54,508 bases of DNA from Bacteroidales bacterium (GCA_003157015.1 PMIJ01000127.1:1097-55604), one strand, 5' to 3'. Counted from the first letter of the stretch, positions 43,334-53,638 are shown. Notes: generated by a model not told the origin, from the letters alone. Numbers and translations: made by a program.

Positions 43334-45163
43334 ATGTACGACATTCTTGAGTTAAGTAAGAAACTGCTTCCCGAGCTAAAGGAAATAGCAAAGGAACTTA
43401 AAATCAAAAAAGCAGAATCTTTAAAAAAACAGGATTTGATATACAAAATCCTTGATCAGCAGGCTATTGAAGCCACAGAAATCACCAATCCGCTTAATCC
43501 AGAACAGGAGGAGATACAATCTTCGATCTCTGTAGTCAACCCGGAATCTGATTTTGCTTTAAGAAGGGGGAAACGACCGAGGACACTAAAACCGGTGGTA
43601 AAAAGAGGTATAGAATCTGTTATGTCCGTATCACCTGATGGAGTTAAGAGACCAGAACCCCGTCAGGGCGAATGGCAGGAGCAGGCTAAAAAAACTGATA
43701 AAGCTGAAGAGAAACCTGATTTGTTTAAGAAAACGGAACAGCCATATGATAACAGGAAAGCTCCCAAGTGGAGAACCGAGCAAAAATACGAAGAGAATAA
43801 TGAAAGGAAGGAAAGATTTAACTCTGCTCCTTCTATAAGGTTTGAAAAAACCACAACTGAACCTGTACACGAACACGTTATAGATAATTCAATCCCGGTA
43901 CTGAACGGTGATACTCCCTTTGAAGAAACCAAGCCATCTTCCGAAGAATATTTCGGTGATATTATAGTTGACTCGCCTGTTAAGGAGGTTATTCGCGAGC
44001 CAATCCCTGCCAGAGAGGAAAAGAAAGAAAGGCCATATGATTTTGAAGGCATAATCTATAATACAGGGGTTCTTGAAATTATGCCGGACGGTTACGGTTT
44101 TCTAAGATCACCCGATTATAACTATCTCAATTCACCTGATGATATATATGTATCGCAGTCACAGATTAAGCTTTTCGGACTTAAAACGGGCGACACAATC
44201 AAAGGTTCGATTCGTCCGCCCAAAGAAGGTGAAAAGTATTTCCCTCTGATTAAGGTTGATGAGATTAACGGAAGAAGTCCTGATTTTATAAGGGACCGCG
44301 TTCCATTCGATTTTCTTACCCCGCTTTTTCCTGATGAAAAATTCACACTATGTCAGCCCGGGGAAGGATCTCTTTCGGTAAGGGTAATCGATATGTTCAC
44401 TCCTATAGGGAAGGGACAGCGCGGCCTTATTGTAGCACAACCTAAAACAGGTAAAACAATTCTGCTTCAGGAGATTGCGAATGCAATAGCCAAATATCAT
44501 CCGGAAGTATATCTGATGATCCTGCTTATAGATGAAAGACCTGAAGAGGTCACCGACATGGCCAGAAATGTGAAAGCTGAAGTCATCGCTTCAACATTTG
44601 ACGAACCGGCAGAACGCCATTGCAGGGTTGCCAATATAGTTCTTGAAAAAGCCAAACGGCTAGTGGAATGCGGTCACGATGTTGTAATCCTTCTTGACTC
44701 GATAACCAGGCTTGCAAGAGCTTTCAATACAACAGCTCCTGCATCAGGAAAAGTTCTTTCCGGAGGTGTTGACTCCAATGCGCTTCATAAACCTAAGAGG
44801 TTTTTTGGTGCCGCACGTAACATTGAAAACGGCGGTTCACTTACAATTCTTGCTACTGCCCTTACTGAAACAGGATCAAAAATGGATGATGTCATTTTTG
44901 AGGAATTTAAAGGCACCGGCAACATGGAATTGCAGCTCGACCGCAAACTTTCCAACAGAAGAATATTCCCATCAATTGACATACCTGCGTCCAGCACACG
45001 AAGAGAAGATCTTCTGCTGAATAAAAACATCCTGCAAAAGATATGGGTTCTGCGTAATTTCCTCACCGACATGAACTCAGTGGAAGCGATGGAATTCCTG
45101 CGCGACAGGTTACTCCAGGCCAAATCGAATGAAGAATTTCTTATTTCTATGAATGGAGGATAA
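43334..45163 (+). CDS. rho: Transcription termination factor Rho
   Basis: 609 residues from the ATG at 43334; an in-frame TTG further upstream adds no conserved sequence. N-terminal Rho-N helix domain [17 protein letters not shown] and following (about 1-45), then a charged, low-complexity insert (about 60-260) typical of this phylum. The RNA-binding cold-shock-like domain has [20 protein letters not shown] (about 273), and the ATPase has Walker [16 protein letters not shown] and Walker [36 protein letters not shown] and the Q/R-loop [20 protein letters not shown] are present. The hexameric helicase ends transcription at unstructured RNA. Confidence 0.95.
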   Translation: MYDILELSKKLLPELKEIAKELKIKKAESLKKQDLIYKILDQQAIEATEITNPLNPEQEEIQSSISVVNPESDFALRRGKRPRTLKPVVKRGIESVMSVSPDGVKRPEPRQGEWQEQAKKTDKAEEKPDLFKKTEQPYDNRKAPKWRTEQKYEENNERKERFNSAPSIRFEKTTTEPVHEHVIDNSIPVLNGDTPFEETKPSSEEYFGDIIVDSPVKEVIREPIPAREEKKERPYDFEGIIYNTGVLEIMPDGYGFLRSPDYNYLNSPDDIYVSQSQIKLFGLKTGDTIKGSIRPPKEGEKYFPLIKVDEINGRSPDFIRDRVPFDFLTPLFPDEKFTLCQPGEGSLSVRVIDMFTPIGKGQRGLIVAQPKTGKTILLQEIANAIAKYHPEVYLMILLIDERPEEVTDMARNVKAEVIASTFDEPAERHCRVANIVLEKAKRLVECGHDVVILLDSITRLARAFNTTAPASGKVLSGGVDSNALHKPKRFFGAARNIENGGSLTILATALTETGSKMDDVIFEEFKGTGNMELQLDRKLSNRRIFPSIDIPASSTRREDLLLNKNILQKIWVLRNFLTDMNSVEAMEFLRDRLLQAKSNEEFLISMNGG

Positions 45164-45180
45164 GAAGCGGAAATTTTTCA

Positions 45181-45188
45181 TACTTTTG
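45181..45188 (+). promoter_or_regulatory. Candidate -7 box (TACTTTTG) of nifJ
   Basis: Fits TAnnTTTG and lies 46 bp before the ATG, in the short interval after rho. No clear -33 box at the usual spacing. Confidence 0.4.
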
Positions 45189-45233
45189 CACCGGATTTTT
45201 TAACGTACTTTTAAATCATATATATAAATCACA

Positions 45234-48200
45234 ATGGGAACAAAAAAGTTTATAACATGCGACGGTAATCAGGCCGCTGCGCATGTTGCCTATATGTTTA
45301 GCGAAGTAGCTTGCATATATCCTATTACACCATCATCCACCATGGCAGAATTCATTGACGAATGGGCTGCAAACGGCTTAAAAAACATATTCGGCGAACA
45401 GGTTAAAGTAGTTGAAATGCAATCTGAAGCAGGTGCGGCAGGCGCGTTGCATGGTGCTTTACAAACCGGCGCCTTATGCTCAACGTTCACCTGTTCACAG
45501 GGGTTGCTTCTTATGATCCCCAATATGTATAAGATAGCCGGAGAACTTCTTCCCGGTGTATTCCATGTAAGCGCCCGGGCCATAGCTGCTCATGCTCTTT
45601 CAATATTTGGCGATCATAGCGATATCTATGCAACACGTCAGACCGGCTTTGCAATGCTGGCCAGCGGAAGTGTTCAGGAGATTATGGATCTGGCTGGCGT
45701 TGCTCATCTTTCTGCAATCAAGTCAAGAATACCGTTCCTCCATTTCTTTGATGGTTTCCGTTCATCTGCCGAGGTCCAGAAAATTGAATATCTTGAAATG
45801 GATGATTTGAAGAAACTCATTGACATTGAAGCACTCACAAAATTCCGCCAGAATGCTTTGAATCCCGAACACCCTGTTACAAGAGGTACTGCACAAAACC
45901 CCGATATTTTCTTCCAGGCAAAAGAGTCAATTAATAAGTTCTATGAACCTATTCCTGATATTGTTAACTCTTACATGGCTGAAATAACAAAACTTACAGG
46001 AAGGGAATATAAACCTTTCAATTACTATGGTGCCCCCGATGCCGAAAATATCATCATTGCAATGGGATCAATAACAGAAACCACACAGGAAACAATAGAT
46101 TATCTCAGGGCAAAAGGAGAAAAAGTCGGGCTTATAAGCGTTCATCTCTATCGTCCTTTCTCTTCAAAATACTTCTTTAATGTATTCCCGAAATCAGTTA
46201 AAAAAATAACTGTTCTCGAAAAGACCAAAGAGGCAGGTGCCAATGGAGAACCTCTTTACCTCGATCTAAAAGAGATGTTCTACGACAGGCAGGAAAGACC
46301 TTTGATAATCGGAGGCCGTTTTGGACTCAGTTCCAAGGATACTACTCCAAGCATGGTTCTGTCGGTTTTCGAGAATATGAAACTTGCTAAGCCAATGAAC
46401 CAGTTTTCAGTTGGTATCATTGACGATGTAACTTTCAAATCACTTCCTATTCTGCCTGAAATACACGTTGCACTACCGGGTACTTATTCAGCTAAATTCT
46501 ATGGTCTTGGTTCTGACGGGACTGTTGGGGCAAATAAAAACTCGATTAAGATTATTGGAGATTCCACTGATAAATACTGCCAGGCATATTTCGCATACGA
46601 CTCAAAAAAATCGGGTGGTATAACTACATCTCATCTTCGCTTCGGTGATAAGCCTATCCGGTCGCCTTATCTTGTCAATACACCTGACTTTGTAGCTTGC
46701 CATGTTCCTTCATACCTTGATAAATATGACATGTTAAAAGGGTTGAAGAAGAACGGAACCTTCCTGCTTAACTCGATTTGGGATGCTGAAGAAACAAAAA
46801 AACGTCTTCCTGATCATATGAAAAAGTATATGGCTGAAAACCATATCAACTTTTACATTATCAATGCAACTTTAATTGCCGAAGATCTCGGTCTTGGAAA
46901 CCGTACAAACACAATTATGCAGGCTGCTTTTTTCAAAGTTGCCAATGTTATTCCTTATGAAAAGGCCGAATCTGAAATGAAGAAGGCTATCTATAAAAGC
47001 TATGGCAAAAAAGGCGAAGATGTTGTTAAAATGAACAATGCTGCCGTAGATAAAGGCGGCAATGTTGAAAAAGTTGAGATACTCGCAGAGTGGGCAGCAA
47101 TAATGGTTGAGAAGAAATCCGACACAAGAAATATTCCTGATTTCATCCGTGAAGTCATGGAGCCAATCAACTTTATGAAAGGTGATGATCTTCCAGTAAG
47201 TGCATTCACAGGCAGGGAAGATGGAACATTCCCATCCGGAACTTCACAATACGAAAAACGAGGTATCGCTGTCAATGTGCCCGAGTGGCAGCCGAATGAA
47301 TGTATTCAGTGCAACCAGTGTTCATATGTATGTCCTCATGCAGTTATCCGTCCTTTCCTCCTTACAGAAGATGAATTGACAAAAGCACCGGCCGGAACAA
47401 ATACCATAAAGGGTATCCCGGGCGTTCTGAAACAGTTCCAGTTCAGGATGCAGGTCAGCGTACTTGACTGTACCGGTTGCGGCAACTGCGCTGAGGTTTG
47501 TCCCTCAAAGAATAAAGCTCTGATCATGAAACCGCTTGAATCGCAGCTTGAAGAAATTCCACGCTGGACTTACATGCACGAAAAAGTTGGGTATAAAGAT
47601 ACCATAGTTGATAAATTTGTCAATGTAAAAAACAGCCAGTTCGCACAACCTTTATTTGAATTCTCAGGTGCCTGCGCCGGTTGTGGTGAAACGCCTTATA
47701 TCAAAGCAATCACACAGCTTTTTGGAGACAGGATGATCGTTTCAAATGCAACAGGATGTTCCTCAATATATGGCGGCTCCGCTCCTTCCACCCCTTACAC
47801 GCATAATAAAAATGGCCAGGGACCGGCATGGGCCAATTCATTGTTTGAAGATAATGCCGAGTACGGATTTGGGTTATCGCTGGGCGCCTCAAAACTGAGG
47901 GACCGGATAGCTCTGCGTATGAAAAATGCTCTTACCGAAGGATCTGTCAGTGCAGAAACCAGAACCATTTTTGAAGAATGGCTGAAGGGAAAAGATAATG
48001 CCGAGGCTTCAAAGATAGCATCTGCAAAAGTGATTGAGATTTGTGCCAAAGAAAAATCGGAAGTTGCCAAAGAAATCCTGAGCCTGAAACAATATCTGGT
48101 TAAAAAATCACACTGGATCTTTGGTGGCGACGGATGGGCATATGATATCGGCTATGGAGGCCTTGATCATGTTATTGCTTCCGGAGAAGATGTAAATATT

Positions 48201-48791
48201 CTAGTACTTGATACCGAGGTATATTCGAATACCGGGGGTCAGGCATCCAAGTCAACTCCTGCTGGGGCTGTTGCAAAATTTGCCGCTTCAGGTAAGAAAA
48301 TCCGTAAAAAGGATCTTGGCATGATGGCTATGAGCTACGGCTATGTTTATGTTGCCCAGGTTGCAATGGGTTCAAGTAATTCACAATATTTGAAGGCCAT
48401 TAAAGAAGCCGAAGCATTCCCGGGTCCATCTCTAATAATCGCTTATGCACCCTGTATCAACCATGGGTTAAGGGATGGCATGGGCAAGACCCAGCAGGAA
48501 ACGAAACGTGCTGTTGAGGCTGGTTACTGGCATCTTTACAGGTTTAATCCGCTTCTCGAATACAATGGAAAGAATCCTTTCACTTTAGATTCGAAAGAAC
48601 CCGACTGGACAAAATTCCAGGACTTCCTGAAGTCTGAAGTACGATATACCTCACTGATGAAAGCTTTCCCGGCTGAAGCTGATATACTTTTCAAAGCTGC
48701 CGAGGAGAATGCTAAATGGAGGTACAAATCATATCAGCGAATGGCTGCAATGGAATTTACAGAAGTTGAGCCAGCAGCAAAAGCAGAATAA
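45234..48791 (+). CDS. nifJ: Pyruvate:ferredoxin (flavodoxin) oxidoreductase, single-chain
   Basis: 1185 residues, usual length for the single-chain enzyme. Order: pyruvate-binding domain I with YPITPSSTMAEFIDEWAANG, domain II, gamma-like domain with GLGSDGTVGANKNSIKIIG (about 420), then two 4Fe-4S sites CIQCNQCSYVCPHAVIRPF and CTGCGNCAEVCPSKNKAL (about 690 and 745). The thiamine-diphosphate domain has SGACAGCGETPYIKAITQLF, NATGCSSIYGGSAPSTPY, GDGWAYDIGYGGLDHV and DTEVYSNTGGQASKSTPAG. It converts pyruvate to acetyl-CoA and reduced ferredoxin and is oxygen-sensitive, supporting an anaerobic lifestyle. Single-gene unit followed by a palindromic repeat. Confidence 0.96.
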   Translation: MGTKKFITCDGNQAAAHVAYMFSEVACIYPITPSSTMAEFIDEWAANGLKNIFGEQVKVVEMQSEAGAAGALHGALQTGALCSTFTCSQGLLLMIPNMYKIAGELLPGVFHVSARAIAAHALSIFGDHSDIYATRQTGFAMLASGSVQEIMDLAGVAHLSAIKSRIPFLHFFDGFRSSAEVQKIEYLEMDDLKKLIDIEALTKFRQNALNPEHPVTRGTAQNPDIFFQAKESINKFYEPIPDIVNSYMAEITKLTGREYKPFNYYGAPDAENIIIAMGSITETTQETIDYLRAKGEKVGLISVHLYRPFSSKYFFNVFPKSVKKITVLEKTKEAGANGEPLYLDLKEMFYDRQERPLIIGGRFGLSSKDTTPSMVLSVFENMKLAKPMNQFSVGIIDDVTFKSLPILPEIHVALPGTYSAKFYGLGSDGTVGANKNSIKIIGDSTDKYCQAYFAYDSKKSGGITTSHLRFGDKPIRSPYLVNTPDFVACHVPSYLDKYDMLKGLKKNGTFLLNSIWDAEETKKRLPDHMKKYMAENHINFYIINATLIAEDLGLGNRTNTIMQAAFFKVANVIPYEKAESEMKKAIYKSYGKKGEDVVKMNNAAVDKGGNVEKVEILAEWAAIMVEKKSDTRNIPDFIREVMEPINFMKGDDLPVSAFTGREDGTFPSGTSQYEKRGIAVNVPEWQPNECIQCNQCSYVCPHAVIRPFLLTEDELTKAPAGTNTIKGIPGVLKQFQFRMQVSVLDCTGCGNCAEVCPSKNKALIMKPLESQLEEIPRWTYMHEKVGYKDTIVDKFVNVKNSQFAQPLFEFSGACAGCGETPYIKAITQLFGDRMIVSNATGCSSIYGGSAPSTPYTHNKNGQGPAWANSLFEDNAEYGFGLSLGASKLRDRIALRMKNALTEGSVSAETRTIFEEWLKGKDNAEASKIASAKVIEICAKEKSEVAKEILSLKQYLVKKSHWIFGGDGWAYDIGYGGLDHVIASGEDVNILVLDTEVYSNTGGQASKSTPAGAVAKFAASGKKIRKKDLGMMAMSYGYVYVAQVAMGSSNSQYLKAIKEAEAFPGPSLIIAYAPCINHGLRDGMGKTQQETKRAVEAGYWHLYRFNPLLEYNGKNPFTLDSKEPDWTKFQDFLKSEVRYTSLMKAFPAEADILFKAAEENAKWRYKSYQRMAAMEFTEVEPAAKAE

Positions 48792-48813
48792 TTATTTTTT
48801 AAATGTAACTTTT

Positions 48814-48842
48814 GTAGAGACGTCCAAATTGGGCGTCTCTAC
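48814..48842. repeat. GTAGAGACGCCCAA palindrome, copy 3
   Basis: Arms GTAGAGACGTCCAA and TTGGGCGTCTCTAC around one base; one arm has a C-to-T change against the other copies. It lies 22 bp after the nifJ stop. As with the other copies, it follows a plus-strand gene. Confidence 0.8.
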
Positions 48843-48948
48843 TTTTATAGTTGCATAAGGCTCACAACTCACGACGCAAGGGGAAAATAGACAATCATAG
48901 CCGTGTGTCGTGCGTCCTGCACCGTGTGTCGTTTAAAAATATTATTCG
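48843..48948. repeat. Short CGTGTGTCGTGCGTC-type repeat region
   Basis: Between nifJ and ruvX, GCTCACAACTCACGACGCAAGG on the left and CCGTGTGTCGTGCGTCC with CACCGTGTGTCGTTT on the right form an imperfect inverted/direct repeat. Non-coding. A TATTTTTG -7-like box for ruvX follows at 48949-48956. Confidence 0.5.
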
Positions 48949-48972
48949 TATTTTTGTCCCTTGTTTAAACTT

Positions 48973-49392
48973 ATGGGCAGGATAATTGGGATAGATTATG
49001 GATTAAAGAGAATCGGGTTGGCTGTTACTGATCCCTTGCAGATTTTTGCATCACCACTTATTACTGTTAGTCCTGCAGAATTTTACAACTTCATTGCAGG
49101 TTATCTTAAGAAAGATGAAGTGGATGCCTTTGTAATCGGGTATCCGGTACAGATGAACAACCAGCCGAGTGCATCTGTTACTTACATTAATCCATTTATT
49201 AAAAAACTAAAAAAAACATACCCTGAAAAACATATTTACCTTGCAGATGAACGATTTACATCACAAATGGCAATAAGGGCGATGGTTGACGGAGGAGCAA
49301 AAAAAAAAGACAGACAAAACAAGGGGAATGTAGATAAAATAAGTGCTTCGATAATTCTTCAGTCCTTCCTTGATAAAAGATCTAATAATTGA
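48973..49392 (+). CDS. ruvX: Holliday junction resolvase-like protein RuvX (YqgF)
   Basis: 139 residues from the ATG at 48973 (MGRIIGIDYG); an in-frame TTG 12 bp upstream is not needed. RNase H-like fold: IIGIDYGLKRIGLAVTDP with the catalytic Asp, AFVIGYPVQMNNQPS, and YLADERFTSQMA with conserved Asp-Glu-Arg. The C-terminal KGNVDKISASIILQSFL supplies the last acidic residue. YqgF proteins process pre-16S rRNA ends and were first proposed to resolve Holliday junctions. It is followed at once by def, with the two frames meeting within a few bases. Confidence 0.93.
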   Translation: MGRIIGIDYGLKRIGLAVTDPLQIFASPLITVSPAEFYNFIAGYLKKDEVDAFVIGYPVQMNNQPSASVTYINPFIKKLKKTYPEKHIYLADERFTSQMAIRAMVDGGAKKKDRQNKGNVDKISASIILQSFLDKRSNN

Positions 49393-49409
49393 GAAAATAT
49401 TTAACTGAA

Positions 49410-49976
49410 ATGACTTACCCGATTGTTATATATGGACATTCAATTTTAAGAAAAGTCTCGGCCGAGATTAATAATGACTACACTGGTCTTAATCAATTGA
49501 TTGAAGACCTCTTTGAGACTATGTACAACTCTGAAGGAATGGGTCTTGCTGCTCCACAGGTTGGCAAATCAATAAGATTATTTGTGATCGACGGTAAACC
49601 TGTAGCTGAAGACGAACCTTCACTCGCTGATTTCAAAAAAATATTCATTAATGCCCATATTACTGAAAGATGCGGAGAATTGCAACCTATGAACGAGGGA
49701 TGTTTAAGCATTCCCGGTTTAAGGGAAGAAGTTATGCGTGAGTCACATATACGGATAAATTATTATGATGAAAACTGGGAATATCACGATGAGGTGTTTG
49801 ACGGTTATAAGGCAAGAATAATCCAGCATGAATATGATCATACGGAGGGTGTTCTTTTCACCGATAAAGTAAGTCCGCTCAGAAGAAGGCTCCTGAAAGG
49901 CAAACTGACCGCAATAAGCAAGGGTCAGTTTGAAGCCACCTATAAAACAATTCTACCGGGGCAGAAAATAAAATAG
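49410..49976 (+). CDS. def: Peptide deformylase
   Basis: 188 residues from the ATG at 49410. A TTG at 49389, overlapping ruvX by four bases, would add seven residues and is possible. The three deformylase motifs are present: GMGLAAPQVG (motif 1), EGCLSIPGL (motif 2, metal-binding Cys) and IIQHEYDHTEGVLFTDK (motif 3, HExDH). Where most family members have DHLxG this one has DHTEG, a mild variation. It removes the formyl group from nascent N-terminal methionine. Probably one operon with ruvX. Confidence 0.95.
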   Translation: MTYPIVIYGHSILRKVSAEINNDYTGLNQLIEDLFETMYNSEGMGLAAPQVGKSIRLFVIDGKPVAEDEPSLADFKKIFINAHITERCGELQPMNEGCLSIPGLREEVMRESHIRINYYDENWEYHDEVFDGYKARIIQHEYDHTEGVLFTDKVSPLRRRLLKGKLTAISKGQFEATYKTILPGQKIK

Positions 49977-50259
49977 ATGTTACTCTCCTGCCTCTCTAAA
50001 TAATTACATACTATAATACCACATCTGACTCATGAGGCTGTCCTCTGAAGTACCAGGATTTGTTGTTTAGTAAAAAAGAGAGATGACTGGCAAAATGAAC
50101 TTTCCTCTTACAAAATTATGCAATATCAGTGGTTGTCATATGTTAATATGTGTTGAATCGGATTTGCTTTTTACATAGATTATTCAATAAGTCTCCAATG
50201 CAGTAATGCTGTAAATGCTTATTTTTCAGTAATAATCATTAAAATTTCTTAAAATATGC
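49977..50259. other. Intergenic region after def
   Basis: About 280 bp, AT-rich, with no ORF of coding character and no clear hairpin after the def stop. It ends in the promoter of the DUF4251 gene. I see nothing else in it. Confidence 0.4.
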
Positions 50260-50290
50260 TTGACTTCGGCTTAAATACGAAGTAACTTTG
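50260..50290 (+). promoter_or_regulatory. Promoter of the DUF4251-like gene (TTG - 20 bp - TAACTTTG)
   Basis: TTG at 50260-50262, 20 bp, TAACTTTG at 50283-50290. Both fit the Bacteroidota consensus. Transcription would begin near 50297, after the ATG at 50291, which decides for the ATG at 50312. Confidence 0.6.
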
Positions 50291-50311
50291 ATGTATGAAA
50301 CAATTAAAGGT

Positions 50312-50854
50312 ATGAAAACACTGAAAATTTATTTAGTATGCCTTTTATTGACACTTGGATTCTTTGGGATTTCTGAGAACAGTAATTCTCAAAGTAAGAA
50401 AGAGTTGAGAAAGATACAATCAACTCAGAACTATTTTCTAATGGATTCAGTGCTCAATTCGAAAAGATTTGTCTTTAAAATTGACTTCATGATGGGTACT
50501 TTATACAGCACGGCGGTAAATCCGGCAGTTAATTTTATTGAAGTTGATGGTGATAAAGGTGTTTTGCAAGTTGGATTTAATTCTGCAAATTCTGTAATTG
50601 AAGAATTTGAACGTAATGTAATAGGAGGTTTTACAGCCAAGGGTGACATTCTTTCATGGAAGTTATCTCAGGATTCTAAAAAATTAAATCATTTATTAAA
50701 ATTTAACTTACTTGCGATGCCATTTGATTATGATATCAATTTAACTGTTACATCAGATAACCATGTTACTGCATTAATCCAAGGTCAGGTAATTTGGATC
50801 GGGCATCTGGAAGCAATTGATAATTCAGGGATCTTTATTGGACAGACTCTATAA
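50312..50854 (+). CDS. DUF4251-like secreted protein
   Basis: 180 residues from the ATG at 50312, preceded by AAAGG. The earlier ATG at 50291 lies before the predicted transcript start. Signal peptide (LKIYLVCLLLTLGFFGISE...NSNSQ), then SKKELRKIQSTQNYFLMDSV, NSKRFVFKIDF and NFIEVDGDKGVLQVGF. The end is beta-rich. The pattern of a basic helix, then KRFVF and a beta-sandwich-like end resembles DUF4251, a Bacteroidota family of unknown function. It is a stand-alone gene with its own promoter and a following terminator hairpin. Confidence 0.7.
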   Translation: MKTLKIYLVCLLLTLGFFGISENSNSQSKKELRKIQSTQNYFLMDSVLNSKRFVFKIDFMMGTLYSTAVNPAVNFIEVDGDKGVLQVGFNSANSVIEEFERNVIGGFTAKGDILSWKLSQDSKKLNHLLKFNLLAMPFDYDINLTVTSDNHVTALIQGQVIWIGHLEAIDNSGIFIGQTL

Positions 50855-50892
50855 ATGATTTGGAATAATTAAACAGAGGTTTTAATTTCTAT

Positions 50893-50927
50893 ATGCCCCA
50901 GGACTTAACGTTTTGGGGCATCTTATT
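50893..50927 (+). terminator. Intrinsic terminator after the DUF4251-like gene
   Basis: Stem ATGCCCCA / TGGGGCAT (50893-50900 and 50914-50921) with a 13-base loop, followed by CTTATTTTC. It lies about 40 bp after the stop codon. The best terminator-like structure in the window. Confidence 0.65.
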
Positions 50928-51029
50928 TTCATATTATATTAATTTACAGACATTAGATTATGTTCCTGTCTGAACTCAGATTATATTTATGAACATGGGT
51001 TTAAAAGAATTCAGATCAAATTACACCAG

Positions 51030-51356
51030 ATGACAGATTCCACAGATATTTTTGTCGAAGTTCTTTCTGAAAAAACAGTATCTCTGTATGTTTCCAGAAA
51101 CGTCAGAATTAACGGGAACATTAAAAGAGTTGAAAACGGAATTCTTTATTCTTACGACACACTTGTGCCTCAACCTGTCTACATTTTAAAACTTCCTGGC
51201 GGAATAACAATAACATTTAAGAGAATATGGACAAGTGCTTTATTGAAAGCCCTGCCTGAAGAATATAAAACCACCGTTAAGAAAATAATTCAACAAAATT
51301 ATCTTTCAGTACGATCTGAAAAAGACCTGATAAAATTGGTTGGATTGATTAATTAG
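51030..51356 (+). CDS. Hypothetical protein, 108 residues
   Basis: An intact frame beginning MTDSTDIFVEVLSEKTVSL and ending DLIKLVGLIN, with a mixed beta then alpha composition (VYILKLPGGITITFKRIW, then KALPEEYKTTVKKIIQQN). No signal or membrane helix in this form. The frame stays open upstream for at least 75 bp without another ATG, so the protein may be a fragment or may use another start. No family recognised. It lies after a terminator and before comEC. Confidence 0.5.
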   Translation: MTDSTDIFVEVLSEKTVSLYVSRNVRINGNIKRVENGILYSYDTLVPQPVYILKLPGGITITFKRIWTSALLKALPEEYKTTVKKIIQQNYLSVRSEKDLIKLVGLIN

Positions 51357-51598
51357 TATTCCAATTTTCATAGTGAAATGATCATGCGATCATAATTTCG
51401 GGCTCTAAAGGTTAAAGTCTTCCGAGGCCTGAAGTCCAGAAAAAGTCATTGCACTGATTAAAAAAGCTGCATTCCTTATTATCTTCAACCAGATCGATTC
51501 TTAAACTTTTTTAACTCAATTTACTCTAAACTTCATTTTAACTTTAGTCACTTTAAACTTTTCTTCTTAACTTTATATAGTCTCTTTAGCTGCAGACT
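51357..51598. other. Intergenic region before comEC
   Basis: About 240 bp. It has a CGAGGCCTGAAGTCCAG word near 51423-51440, related to the inverted repeats at 1329-1405 and 54410-54458, and repeated CTTTA/ACTTTA words at 51500-51585. No coding frame. The comEC start is the GTG at 51599. Confidence 0.45.
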
Positions 51599-53608
51599 GT
51601 GCTACATAAAGAAATTCCGTTTCTTCGTATTGGCCTGCCATTATGTATCGGAATAATTTCAGGCCTTTATATCCAACCGGATACTAGTATTCTGGTAATT
51701 GCCGGTATTATCATTATTTCCGGATTTTTACTCAGTCTGTGTTTTAATAAATACCTTAGAAACCAGGTCTTTGGCTATGCTCTTACACTCTCACTTGTCA
51801 TAACTGGACTGCTTCTCTATACAAATGAGAAAAAAAGTATTTCAACCCTTAAATCTGAAAAAACAACTTTTATCTGCACCCTTTCAGACTACCCCGAAGA
51901 AAAAGAGAACAGTTACAGATTGATATTAAAGCTCAACAGGAAAGTTGATGGTGACAAATCTGAACCTGTGAAAGGGTCCATACTTATTTACAATAAAAAA
52001 GATTCATCAGCTGTCTCCCTGACTCCCGGTGATGTTCTCATTATCAGATGCACACCGATTGAAATTGCCAACAGATTAAATCCTTATGAATTCGATTACA
52101 GGTTTTTCATGGAAAACCAGGGAATCAGATATTATGCAATTACAAAAAGTAATGATCTATTAAAGCACATTATTCCAATTCACCGAAATCTCATTCACAA
52201 GGCGCTGATTATAAGGGAGAAAATCATCTGGATGTTTAAAGAAAGAGGCATTAAAGGTGAATGACTCGCCCTGGTAGCAGCGATTACCCTTGGTCAGAAG
52301 AGTATGCTCGATCCCGATCAGAAACTTAATTTTATGAAAGCAGGAGTTATGCATATTATGGCAGTATCGGGTCTCCATGCAGTAATACTGAGCATGTTTG
52401 TTTTCAGTCTTCTGTTTTTTATGAAACGCAGATTTAATGTTCTCAGGATAATTATAACAATTCTGATTCTCTGGGCATTCGCATTTGTAACAGGACTCAC
52501 TCCTTCGGTTTTAAGAGCAACACTGATGTTTTCATTCTTACAGGCCGGCAAAATGTTGAAAAGACCGGCAAACAGCATAAACTCTGTGCTTGCTTCAGCT
52601 GTATTGCTAATTGTTCTCAGGCCTTCGGTAATATTCGATGCCGGATTCCAGCTTTCATATTCAGCTGTTATTTACATAATCGTATTTTATAATGACCTAT
52701 ATGTTCTTCTGCATTTTAAAAACTGGCTAATGGATAAAATATGGCAATCTGTTGTTGTTACACTTGTTGCACAGGCTGGAACACTCCCTCTCACGATAAT
52801 GCTTTTTAACAGGTTCCCTACCTATTTTATAATAGCTAATATTACAATTGTCCCTGTATCAAATTTGTTGATTGTCAATGGGTGCCTTATTCCGATGTTT
52901 TTCAGAATTCAGTTTCTGTCGCGGTTTTTAGCTATTCTCCTTAACTTCCTTACAGGACTAACAGAACAATTAACTTCTACAGCTGCTTCATTACCTTATT
53001 CGACTTTAGAGAATATTGGATCAACGATACCTGAATGCATAATGCTCACCATAACAATTTTTCTCTTCATTCATTTCCTTCTGAAGAAGAAATCCATACC
53101 GGTTTCATACCCTGTTTTTTTCCTTGTCTTTTATATTTTTACTGGAACAGCAAGAGACATTTCTTCAAAAATAACAAATGAAGTTATAGTTTATAATACA
53201 CCGGGAACATCGACTATAGGTATAAGAACCGGTAAAATATTAAATCTGTTTTCCGATACCTCCGTTGTGGCACCTGAAGTAAAAAGACACTGTGCGACGC
53301 TTGGATTAAAAATTAAATCAAATGTGCTGAAAAATAAATACTATTGTTCAAAAACCGGGGGTAAGAAAGTACTTATCACAAGTATTCTTAACAAAAACAT
53401 GATTCAGCAGTTCATGCCTGATTTTCTTGTTATTACGGGTTCAAGGCCGGAAATTGAAAATGATTTAAAGACCTTACCCTTTCGGGGAAAAATTATCGTG
53501 TCATCAGAAGCGTCTTTGGGTTTTCATATGCCTCAACAAGTTATCCTTACGGATTCCGATTCAATTCATTTTGTGAGGAAGTCAGGGGCATTTATCTCAG
53601 ATATATGA
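51599..53608 (+). pseudogene. comEC: ComEC/Rec2-family DNA uptake channel interrupted by an in-frame TGA
   Basis: Two open segments in the same frame, 51599-52261 and 52265-53608, separated only by TGA at 52262-52264. Joined they give about 669 residues. The DUF4131-type N-terminal part begins (M/V)LHKEIPFLRIGLPLCIG. The Competence membrane domain begins LALVAAITLG right after the stop and carries FMKAGVMHIMAVSGLHAVIL, followed by LTPSVLRATLMFS and many helices. The tail from about 520 is soluble and lacks a recognisable metallo-beta-lactamase motif. Relatives read straight through this point (G-D-E-L-A type), so the TGA is a nonsense change, an assembly error or a readthrough site. An internal ATG at 52304 could start the channel part. 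ComEC imports single-stranded DNA in transformation. Confidence 0.85.
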
Positions 53609-53638
53609 CATTCCTGAATTTTCATTTTAGTCTTATTG

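Noticed and set aside
43173..43391. Minus-strand frame in the rpoD-rho interval
   Set aside because: It overlaps the start of rho in antisense and has a random-looking composition.
49389..49409. TTG start of peptide deformylase overlapping ruvX
   Set aside because: The ATG at 49410 gives the typical N-terminus (MTYPIVIYG). The overlap start is possible but not needed.
52262..52264. Selenocysteine or recoded TGA in comEC
   Set aside because: Other genes in the window end normally with TGA, I see no SECIS-like hairpin right after the codon, and ComEC has no selenocysteine members known to me. A nonsense change or assembly error is simpler.
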